NCBI GenBank assembly: GCA_035527155.1
Contig: DATLBB010000156.1
Coordinates: forward strand, 1-19,675
Direction: 5' to 3'
Source: CS2-K091 sp035527155
GTDB lineage: Bacteria > Planctomycetota > Phycisphaerae > Sedimentisphaerales > Anaerobacaceae
Length of the DNA: 19,675 bases
The notes below the pieces were generated by a model. The model saw only the letters and a list, made by a program, of their open reading frames with translations. It ran no database searches and was not told the origin of the DNA. Numbering within the stretch: the first letter of the stretch is position 1; each line of letters begins with the position of its first letter. Positions 1 to 6,635 of the stretch are shown here, piece after piece. The position numbers and the translations under genes are program-made.

Positions 1-69
1 CGCGTCCTTGAGCGGGCACGGAAACGCCTGGAACAGTTAATGCCTGGAGAACAGGAGAATATCCGATGA
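1..69 (+). CDS. ECF-type RNA polymerase sigma factor, C-terminal end only (partial)
   Basis: The first 23 codons of frame 1 are open and end in TGA at 67-69. They read RVLERARKRLEQLMPGEQENIR, matching the last helix of sigma region 4 in ECF factors, where a run such as 'VKSRxxRARKRLEQL' closes the DNA-binding helix-turn-helix. Only this tail lies in the window. The stop overlaps the next start as ATGA, so the two genes are translationally coupled, and an AGGAG inside this tail serves as ribosome binding site for the next gene. The call rests on the short tail plus the intact sigma/sensor pair at 3713-5451, which has the same layout. Confidence is moderate because the conserved regions are outside the window. 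Confidence 0.6.
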   Translation, partial: RVLERARKRLEQLMPGEQENIR

Positions 70-1253
70 AAACGCCGTTGGACAACGATTTGAATAAAGT
101 GTACGAGTCGTTTAACCAAAATCACAATCACCTTCGCCAAACGCTGATGGCTTCACTGCCCGATAGCATGAAACAGCAGAAACAGGCAGGACGAATCAGC
201 CATGCAATGGCATTTACTAGAGGTACTATTATGAAAAATAGAATAACAAAATTAGCTGCTGCAGCGGTGATAATTGTTCTGGTCAGCCTTGGGGTTTTCC
301 TTATGAATAAATCCTTACCTTCAGCTTATGCGCTTGAACAAACCTTCAAGGCGCTGCAAAGTATAGCTACGGTGCATGTGATTGGTACAGACTGGGACGG
401 CAATCGTTACGAGGCATGGAACAAGATCAATCCTGAAACCGGAAAAGCTGAATGGTTCTGTATCGACCAGACACCGCATGGAGACAAAGTCGCTTCAACT
501 CCAAAAGGCTCCTGTGTCTGGGATAAAGATGGAAACGTTGTCAGACTTACGAACAGAATCATAGCCACAAATGATTCGAGGTATGCATACATCTTTGAAG
601 ACCTATCCAGCCGAATGTCCAATCCCAGTGGCGACGAAAAGATTACCATCTATCGTGAAAAGGACGAAATAAGTGCGAAAGAAGTAATTGTTATTTGGGT
701 AGTCACAAAAATGAAAGACTACAAAGTCTACATCGATCCTGCTACTAAGCTTCCCATTCGTATGCATTTTGTTCGGGCGGATAACATGCCACAAATATGC
801 AAAACTGTGGACCACATCTTTTACAATGTTGAACTGCCTCAAGGGATGTTTGATTTCGAAATTCCCGATGAATTTATCAAGGATCGCAGCTCGCTTGAGG
901 ACCCGAACAAAGGAATGTCTGCTGAAGGGCTTACCCAGGAAGAAGCAAGTGCCCTGATAGCAGAGAAATACTGGAAAGCAGCAATTGCGGGTGATTGGGA
1001 CACTTTCCGACGGTTAGCGCCGGTTGATGAGAGTTGGAAAACAGGATTTCGAAAAAATCCGCCTGTAGAGCTTATAGAAGTCAAGCAGCCTTACCCGGAA
1101 AGAGGATGTTCCGGCTTGATTGTGCCGTGCATTGTCAGGTTCAAAGATGGTAAGGTGGAAGAATCCAAGGCAGTTGTTAATTATCGAGAGATACACGGCA
1201 AAAGGTCGTGTATCATCGTGGCCTGGTGGGGTAAACCTCGATTAATAAAGTAA
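66..1253 (+). CDS. Putative membrane anti-sigma/sensor protein with LolA/RseB-like periplasmic domain
   Basis: This 395-aa protein has a polar cytoplasmic segment (about 1-55), one membrane segment (about 60-80, starting MKNRITKLAAAAVIIV) and a long extracytoplasmic part. The outer part carries 'DPATKLPIRM' near residue 223 and 'FDFEIPDEF' near 265, a pair also present at similar spacing in the protein at 4249-5451 and reminiscent of LolA/RseB/MucB-type beta-sheet domains. Residues about 290-395 form a separate C-terminal region ('AEKYWKAAIAGDWDTF') that could be NTF2-like. The start at 66 overlaps the sigma stop and has AGGAG 8 nt upstream. A second in-frame ATG at 231 (M56) also has a strong SD (GAGG, 7-nt spacing), and the short product would look like a signal peptide ending AYA. 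A role as partner of the upstream sigma factor is inferred from gene order and topology; no classic zinc anti-sigma motif (HxxxCxxC) is seen. Confidence 0.6.
   Translation: MKTPLDNDLNKVYESFNQNHNHLRQTLMASLPDSMKQQKQAGRISHAMAFTRGTIMKNRITKLAAAAVIIVLVSLGVFLMNKSLPSAYALEQTFKALQSIATVHVIGTDWDGNRYEAWNKINPETGKAEWFCIDQTPHGDKVASTPKGSCVWDKDGNVVRLTNRIIATNDSRYAYIFEDLSSRMSNPSGDEKITIYREKDEISAKEVIVIWVVTKMKDYKVYIDPATKLPIRMHFVRADNMPQICKTVDHIFYNVELPQGMFDFEIPDEFIKDRSSLEDPNKGMSAEGLTQEEASALIAEKYWKAAIAGDWDTFRRLAPVDESWKTGFRKNPPVELIEVKQPYPERGCSGLIVPCIVRFKDGKVEESKAVVNYREIHGKRSCIIVAWWGKPRLIK
220..233 (+). promoter_or_regulatory. Internal ribosome binding site and alternative start in the sensor gene
   Basis: GAGG at 220-223 lies 7 nt before an in-frame ATG at 231-233, which is codon 56. 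The ATG is immediately before the hydrophobic segment. Initiation here would give a 340-aa form with no cytoplasmic domain and an AYA-type signal-peptidase site. The second sensor gene has the same arrangement at 4397-4410. Confidence 0.45.
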
Positions 1254-1269
1254 GGTAGGAGATTCTATT

Positions 1270-3483
1270 ATGAAAAAGCTAATCTTTGTAACACTGTTGC
1301 TCATTGTTTTTTTGGGGAAACCAACATCAGGTGAATCAGTGCGGCCGCAGCACACCTATGAAAAGTTCACAGATTTTGTTCAGGATGTTAAGAAAACAAT
1401 TACCATCGAACGTTCTTACAGAATCGAAACTGCCGAAAAGCTGGTTCTTGCGCCGGGCCAGGCTGCCCTTCTGGATTTCAAAGACAATCCTTCCGGAGTG
1501 AAAGAATTCATCCTCTTCTACGACGATGAAACAGTGTATCTCATCTATCGTTACACTGGTGATACAGAGAAAGAATATCAGGGAACCCGGTTGTACCTGG
1601 AACAAAAGAAAAATTTTAGAGGCACTCGTGCGACAAGAGACGTACCGTGGCTGTGGCTCTTTTACGAGTTTGAACCTAAAGATGGAAAGGCATTCGTGAG
1701 GTTTCGCACTACTGAGCAACTTACGGAAAAAGATCAGGACCAGATAAAAGAGATAGAACAGATAAGAAAGCGTAGAAAGGCAGGAAGTACTACAGATGAC
1801 CGTATTGCAAAACTTCGGGAGATGGTGTCCCAAAAAATCCGTTACGAATTCGGGACGGTCGAAGAAGTTACGCTTGTCCCGGATCAAAAGGGGGTACGGT
1901 TCAAGTGCAGTGATAATCCTGAAAGCGTTGAAGAAATCCTCATCGGCGCAAACTCACAACATCTCTTCATCTATTGTGTTCTCTCTTCCGGGTCTGTCAC
2001 CGGTGGTGGTAGTACTTGGGGAGAAGGGCCAGGTTCATTCCGGCAGGTGGGTGGATCAGCAGCGATTGGGATGTGGGAGTGTAAGGATGAAAAAATCAGT
2101 CTGAAATTTCAACTTACTGACGATGACGATGCGATTGCCCGATCCTACCGGAAACTGAAAAAAGCGGGAAGGTCCTTCCCAAAGGGAAGGTTCTCGCAAA
2201 TGATTCAAAACTGGCGAACTTTGCTCGATGACACGGAACTGGTGTTTGGCCGCCTAACTCCAGAGCAAAGAGTCGAAGCATTCGCGCGGTTGTGGAGTAC
2301 GGTGAAATTCAACTTCGCCAATTTCGATCTGGTTCCGGAATTGAATTGGGACAATGTTCTTTCCGAATATCTCCCGAAAGCCATGCGGGATCAGTCAAAC
2401 GACGAATATATCCTTTTGCTACAGGAGTGCATCGGACGACTCAAAGACGGACATACTTCGGTTGGCTCTTCATGGGGAAATGGCTTACCAAGTGCATGTC
2501 CTCCCTTACGAATTCGGTCGGTCGTCGGCAAAGCCATCGTTACAGAACTGGGTGAAACAGAAGAAATCAAGGCATCCGGTATTAAACCGGGCGACGAAAT
2601 TACGCATGTCGATGGGCGCCACGTTCAGGAGTTACTTGAGAAAAATATCTACCCATATATCTACGCCTCCACCCCTCAAGGACGCAACTTAAAGGCTTAT
2701 CCGAGAATACTTCAGGGTCCGAAAGAGTCCACGGTTTCCTTAAGTATAAAGACGCCAGAAGGGGCGGTTCGCAAGGTTTCCTTGACGAGGAAAGCAAGCG
2801 GTTTAGCTCTGCTTCCGCGAAGGACTCGGCGATTTGGTCTGGAATACCGGGACCTGGAAGGCGGCCTTGCTTATGTGGCACTAAATAGTTTCAGCAGCGG
2901 TGCGATTGTTCAGGCCTTTAACGAAAAATTCAACCAGATAAGCCAAGCGAAAGGTTTGCTCATCGACGTTCGGAAAAATCACGGGGGAAGTTCTGGTTAT
3001 GGGCACGAGATTATTGCCCGCCTGATCGATAAATCCATTCCGGCCACGCGTTGGAAGACACCACAATATCGAGCCGCTTTCCGGGCATGGGGCCGGGATG
3101 AGAAATGGTACGATGGGGGTTTCAAAATGATCAATCCCGAAACCACCGACCCTTTTCTTGGACCGGTTGTGGTGTTGATCGGTCCCGAAACAAACAGCGC
3201 AGCCGAGGACTTTGTTGTTCCATTACACGCGGCGGGTCGCGCCACAATTGTCGGACAGAAGTCGAGAGGCTCCACGGGACAACCACTCAGGTTTAGTTTT
3301 CTCGACGGAAAGATATCCGGGCGCGTCTGCACAAAGCGTGACCAATATCCCGATGGCCGTGAGTTCGTAGGTGTCGGCATCATTCCGGACGTGGAGGTTC
3401 ATCCCACACCGGCCGATATCGCGGTTGGCAAGGATATCGTTCTGGAAAAAGGATTGAAGGTGTTACGTTCCAAGATAAAGTAA
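1270..3483 (+). CDS. Secreted S41 family (C-terminal processing/tricorn-type) serine protease
   Basis: This is a 737-aa protein with a Sec signal peptide (residues 1-22, cleaved near PTSG/ES). Residues about 45-165 and 188-300 form two related beta-rich modules, each with a 'DNP.(G/S)V(K/E)E.(I)L' core. A helical segment (about 330-390) leads to 'DGHTSVG' with H395, then a PDZ-like stretch ('IKPGDEITHVDG', about 440-455), then the S41 core with 'NSAAED' and likely nucleophile S643. At the position of the general-base Lys of CtpA/CtpB (25 residues after the Ser) there is Ser, so the site fits the His-dependent, tricorn-like S41 type better; this is inference. The start has AGGAG 8 nt upstream. 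It lies 16 nt after the sensor gene, so it is probably co-transcribed, and may process or respond to cell-envelope proteins. The terminator at 3562-3590 closes the unit. Confidence 0.8.
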   Translation: MKKLIFVTLLLIVFLGKPTSGESVRPQHTYEKFTDFVQDVKKTITIERSYRIETAEKLVLAPGQAALLDFKDNPSGVKEFILFYDDETVYLIYRYTGDTEKEYQGTRLYLEQKKNFRGTRATRDVPWLWLFYEFEPKDGKAFVRFRTTEQLTEKDQDQIKEIEQIRKRRKAGSTTDDRIAKLREMVSQKIRYEFGTVEEVTLVPDQKGVRFKCSDNPESVEEILIGANSQHLFIYCVLSSGSVTGGGSTWGEGPGSFRQVGGSAAIGMWECKDEKISLKFQLTDDDDAIARSYRKLKKAGRSFPKGRFSQMIQNWRTLLDDTELVFGRLTPEQRVEAFARLWSTVKFNFANFDLVPELNWDNVLSEYLPKAMRDQSNDEYILLLQECIGRLKDGHTSVGSSWGNGLPSACPPLRIRSVVGKAIVTELGETEEIKASGIKPGDEITHVDGRHVQELLEKNIYPYIYASTPQGRNLKAYPRILQGPKESTVSLSIKTPEGAVRKVSLTRKASGLALLPRRTRRFGLEYRDLEGGLAYVALNSFSSGAIVQAFNEKFNQISQAKGLLIDVRKNHGGSSGYGHEIIARLIDKSIPATRWKTPQYRAAFRAWGRDEKWYDGGFKMINPETTDPFLGPVVVLIGPETNSAAEDFVVPLHAAGRATIVGQKSRGSTGQPLRFSFLDGKISGRVCTKRDQYPDGREFVGVGIIPDVEVHPTPADIAVGKDIVLEKGLKVLRSKIK

Positions 3484-3561
3484 TTGCATGACTATGCGCT
3501 GATGCAGGAGCCAGTGCTGACGTTTGGCGGATATAAATGTAAGAAGGGTGAGAGAATTTCA

Positions 3562-3590
3562 GGCCGGGCGCACTTTTGCTCGGCCTTTTT
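3562..3590 (+). terminator. Intrinsic terminator of the first sigma/sensor/protease unit
   Basis: GGCCGGGC (3562-3569) pairs with GCTCGGCC (3578-3585) through eight base pairs including one G-U, with an 8-nt loop, followed directly by TTTTT at 3586-3590. It sits between the protease stop and the start of the next sigma gene, which argues against any sigma start upstream of about 3600. Confidence 0.8.
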
Positions 3591-3712
3591 CATATCCATT
3601 GAGCCGGGAACACGCTAAAATTGCGGCAGCTTCATTTTCTTTATACCCAAACGGCCGTCTGAATCGTTATATGGGTAGTGAACGTTCATCGCTCATCTAT
3701 GAGGTTGTCTTA

Positions 3713-4246
3713 ATGGCAGATAGGTTGTTTGTGATGAGGCGTAAACAGGGAAGCAGGGAAGCTCTACGCCGCATCTATGAAAAGTACAGAGATAGTTTGC
3801 TGATCATAGCTATTGCTCTTTCGCATGATGTGAATGTTGCAGAAGATGCTGTTCATGATGTATTCGTTGCTTTTGCCCGGAATTTTGCGAACTTTGAGCT
3901 CACCGGCAGTCTGAAAGCTTACTTAGCTAAATGCGTCGCCAATCGGGTTCTTGACCTGATGCGGAAAAAGCAAAACCAGACCCTCAGCCTGGAACAGGCT
4001 TGCTCGGCACCCCTGGATTTGAGCGAACCAAGCCACCTTATTGTCTGCAACGAACAGTTACAGCTATTAAGTTCGGCGTTGGCCAAGCTGCCGTATGAGC
4101 AAAGAGAAGTGATTGTGCTGCATATACACGGTCAAATGCGATTCAGGATTATTGCTAAATCCCTGGGCATATCCGTCAATACAGTTAAGGGCCGATACAG
4201 GTATGGAATTCGCAAATTGCGGTCGCTTTTGGATAGTGAGATATAA
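3713..4246 (+). CDS. ECF-type RNA polymerase sigma factor
   Basis: This 177-aa protein directs RNA polymerase to alternative promoters. Region 2 spans about residues 10-85, containing 'EALRRIYEKYRD', 'AEDAVHDVFVAF' and 'AYLAKCVANRVLDLMRKKQ'. Region 4 spans about 120-172, containing 'LAKLPYEQREVIVLHIHG' and the helix-turn-helix 'IIAKSLGISVNTVKGRYRYGIRKL'-type end. There is no region 3, as expected for an ECF factor. The open frame extends upstream as far as a TTG at 3524, but that stretch contains a terminator; the ATG at 3713 has GAGG 8 nt upstream and gives normal family length. An ATG at 3671 is in frame but has no SD. Only 2 nt separate the stop from the next gene, so the pair is one transcription unit. 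Exact ECF group not assigned. Confidence 0.88.
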   Translation: MADRLFVMRRKQGSREALRRIYEKYRDSLLIIAIALSHDVNVAEDAVHDVFVAFARNFANFELTGSLKAYLAKCVANRVLDLMRKKQNQTLSLEQACSAPLDLSEPSHLIVCNEQLQLLSSALAKLPYEQREVIVLHIHGQMRFRIIAKSLGISVNTVKGRYRYGIRKLRSLLDSEI

Positions 4247-4248
4247 AA

Positions 4249-5451
4249 ATGAGCTCAGCAGAAAAGATAAAGAGATTGTTTGCTAAATCAGATGTCACGG
4301 TCAACTCGAAAGTAGATGACAAGATTATCAATGACGCTTTAACAGCCTTCGACAAATCTGAAAAGACAAAACCGGTCTCGGCTGAGCCCAATATATGGAG
4401 AATAATTATGAGAAGCAGAATAACAAAGTTAGCCTCTGCGGCGGTGATAATAATAGCAGTGATATTAGGATTGAACTTTATTGGAGGGCCGAGCAAGTCT
4501 GGCTTAGTCTTTGCTGACGTCGTCCGGCCCATCCTAACCGCCCGTACTGTGGTATTCAATGTTATTGAGGTCGAGGGAGAAAATGTTCCCATCACCAGGG
4601 TTATGAACATGGGTACGCAACGGGTCAGAGGCGAAGTGTTATCACCAGATGGGAAGACAGTACAGGTGATTTTAATCACCGATTATGATACTTCCCAGAT
4701 GCTCCAACTGATCCCGAAGCAGAAGACGGCGGTATTAATTGAACTGAAAGACATACCAGAGACAGAGAAACCCGAAAACGTCTTAGAAACAATGAAAAAC
4801 ATTATTACAGAATTGCAGGAGGATCCTGATGTTTCGGTCGAGCCGCTCGGCGAGAAGGAAATAGATGGCCAGATCGCGACAGGCTTTCGGGCAACCAGCC
4901 CTGATGGAGAATTGACGATCTGGGCGAACCCAGAAACCGCCCTGCCGATACGCATGGAACAAAAATGGCGTCAGATGCAATTTGTTTGTACGGATTTCCA
5001 ATTCGATATCGAAATGGACGAATCAAAATTCAGAATGGAGATACCTGAAGGTTACTCTGCACTCACAAAGGCTGCGCTTTCCATTGATAGCTCAACCGAA
5101 CAGGACCTGATCGAAAGCCTTCGTATCTGGGCAGAGGTTATACTGGATGGTGTCTTCCCCAGAGATATCAGCACCGAAGTATATGTGGATGATGTAAATA
5201 AGAATCGAAAAAAATTCGCGAAACTTCAACAAGAGGAAAAGTTGAAATTGGCATTGAAGTTGGGTCCCGGATTCATATTCTTTAATCTCCTAAAGGCCGA
5301 GAACGATTGGCACTATGTGGGCAATGGTGTAAAACTTGGAGATGCAGAATCTGAAGTCTGTTGGTATCGTCCGGATGGTTCGGAAACCTACCGAGTCATT
5401 TACGGTGATTTGAGTGTTAAGGACGTAGCGCCTGAGAATCTGCCGAAGTAA
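4249..5451 (+). CDS. Putative membrane anti-sigma/sensor protein with LolA/RseB-like periplasmic domain (second copy)
   Basis: This 400-aa protein has the same plan as the protein at 66-1253: cytoplasmic residues 1-53, a membrane segment starting MRSRITKLASAAVIII (about 58-76), and a large extracytoplasmic part. That part carries 'NPETALPIRME' near residue 227 and 'FRMEIPEGY' near 261, the suspected LolA/RseB-like signature. The C-terminal domain (about 285-400) differs from the first copy and ends in 'DWHYVGNGVKLGDAESEVCW' and 'YGDLSVKDVAPENLP'. The gene begins 2 nt after the sigma stop. An in-frame ATG at 4408 (M54) has GGAG 7 nt upstream and would yield a 347-aa form starting at the hydrophobic segment, with a possible VFA/DV cleavage site. 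The anti-sigma role is inferred from position and topology; no zinc-binding anti-sigma motif is visible. Sequence identity outside the shared motifs is low. Confidence 0.62.
   Translation: MSSAEKIKRLFAKSDVTVNSKVDDKIINDALTAFDKSEKTKPVSAEPNIWRIIMRSRITKLASAAVIIIAVILGLNFIGGPSKSGLVFADVVRPILTARTVVFNVIEVEGENVPITRVMNMGTQRVRGEVLSPDGKTVQVILITDYDTSQMLQLIPKQKTAVLIELKDIPETEKPENVLETMKNIITELQEDPDVSVEPLGEKEIDGQIATGFRATSPDGELTIWANPETALPIRMEQKWRQMQFVCTDFQFDIEMDESKFRMEIPEGYSALTKAALSIDSSTEQDLIESLRIWAEVILDGVFPRDISTEVYVDDVNKNRKKFAKLQQEEKLKLALKLGPGFIFFNLLKAENDWHYVGNGVKLGDAESEVCWYRPDGSETYRVIYGDLSVKDVAPENLPK
4397..4410 (+). promoter_or_regulatory. Internal ribosome binding site and alternative start in the second sensor gene
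   Basis: GGAG at 4397-4400 is 7 nt before the in-frame ATG at 4408-4410 (codon 54), directly ahead of the hydrophobic segment. Spacing and placement are the same as in the first sensor gene (220-233), although the surrounding coding sequence differs. Confidence 0.45.
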
Positions 5452-5483
5452 ATTTGCTTAGCAAGTATATTGTTTACCACAAA

Positions 5484-5515
5484 GGCCGGGCTTACCTTTG
5501 CCCGGTCTGTTTTTT
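5484..5515 (+). terminator. Intrinsic terminator of the second sigma/sensor unit
   Basis: GGCCGGGC (5484-5491) pairs with GCCCGGTC (5500-5507), with one G-U pair and an 8-nt loop, followed by TG and a run of six T. It ends the plus-strand unit; the convergent obgE gene ends at 5534. The opposite strand has only a short T run (TTTGTGG), so bidirectional use is less likely. Confidence 0.8.
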
Positions 5516-5533
5516 GCGCACTTGCGGAGAAAA

Positions 5534-6529
5534 TTAGCTTTTAGCTTCTTTTACCGTATGCCACAACAATTCGCTCAGTTCTTTGATTCCAGCACCGGTA
5601 ACCGCTGAGATTGGGTAAATCTTTTTATTCAATTTCTTCTTCAGGTCTTTTACTATTTCGGAGTCCGGGTCGAGGTCTATTTTATTGGCTACGATGACTT
5701 CCGGTTTTTGAGCAAGGGCCTTGCTGTACTGCTCTAATTCGCTGCGTATGGCTTTGTAATTTTCCACCGGGTGGGAGCCAACTGTCGGCATTATGTCAAG
5801 GATGTGGACAATAATTCGAGTTCTCTCTATGTGTTTTAGAAACTCGAAGCCGAGGCCTGCTCCTTTGTGGGCGCCTTCGATTAGGCCTGGTATGTCAGCC
5901 ATAACGAACCGCCGGAAGTCGCTTAATTCAACGATGCCGAGCACCGGCTCGATTGTCGTGAAAGGATAATCGGCGATTTTTGGCCTTGCAGCAGAGCAAC
6001 GGGAGATGAGGGTGCTTTTGCCGGCATTCGGCATACCGACGAGGCCAACATCGGCGATGAGTTTTAATTCGAGTCGTATATTTCTTTCCTGGCCCGTTTT
6101 GCCGGGTTCGGTGTGTCTTGGGGCCTGATTGGTTGAGGTTGCAAAGGCCTTATTGCCTCTTCCGCCTTTTCCGCCTCTGCAGATGCAAACCTTCAAACCG
6201 ACCTCGTTTAAGTCCCTGAGAAGCAGGTCCAGGTCGACATCGTAGATTAGTGTTCCGGGCGGAACAGGGATTATCAGGTCCTGGCCATTTGCTCCGTGTT
6301 TATTCGCCCCTGAGCCGGGTTGGCCGTTTTGAGCGTGCCAGTGATGCTTGCCGGCAAAATCTATTAAAGTGTCGAGATTTTCGACCGCCTCGAAATAAAC
6401 GTTTCCTCCCCTTCCGCCGTCGCCGCCATCCGGCCCGCCTTTTGGAACGTACTTTTCTCGTCGGAAGCTCAGACAGCCATTGCCGCCATCTCCTGCCTTG
6501 ACCCAGATTTTTGCCTTATCGATAAACAT
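5534..6529 (-). CDS. obgE: Obg-family GTPase (ribosome assembly/stress)
   Basis: This cytoplasmic GTPase acts in large ribosomal subunit assembly and stringent control. The protein (331 aa from this start) opens with the glycine-rich Obg fold: 'MFIDKAKIWVKAGDGGNG', 'KGGPDGGDGGRGGNV' and later 'GGKGGRGNKAF'. The G domain follows from about residue 160, with G1 'GMPNAGKST', G3 'DIPGLIEGA', G4 'NKID' and a G5-like 'SAVTG'. It ends soon after the G domain, so the extra C-terminal OCT domain is absent, as in many short Obg proteins. The start was chosen because family members begin M(K/F)(F/I)(V/I)D. A longer in-frame ATG at 6568 adds 13 residues and has AGGGA about 9 nt upstream, so it cannot be excluded. 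It lies downstream of the large diheme protein gene, in the same direction as rpmA. Confidence 0.95.
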   Translation of the reverse strand: MFIDKAKIWVKAGDGGNGCLSFRREKYVPKGGPDGGDGGRGGNVYFEAVENLDTLIDFAGKHHWHAQNGQPGSGANKHGANGQDLIIPVPPGTLIYDVDLDLLLRDLNEVGLKVCICRGGKGGRGNKAFATSTNQAPRHTEPGKTGQERNIRLELKLIADVGLVGMPNAGKSTLISRCSAARPKIADYPFTTIEPVLGIVELSDFRRFVMADIPGLIEGAHKGAGLGFEFLKHIERTRIIVHILDIMPTVGSHPVENYKAIRSELEQYSKALAQKPEVIVANKIDLDPDSEIVKDLKKKLNKKIYPISAVTGAGIKELSELLWHTVKEAKS

Positions 6530-6635
6530 AACATTTGTATTTCGCAGATCGCATTTCGAAACCGGCATCCGGCAGGTCCCTGTTACTCATCTGCCTTTGC
6601 CGAGACTGTATTCCTGCTCGACATGCCCCCAAACC

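Noticed and set aside
3524..3712. Upstream extension of the ECF sigma gene by 63 codons from a TTG start
   Set aside because: The stretch contains a strong intrinsic terminator at 3562-3590, and the ATG at 3713 has a good SD and gives normal family length.
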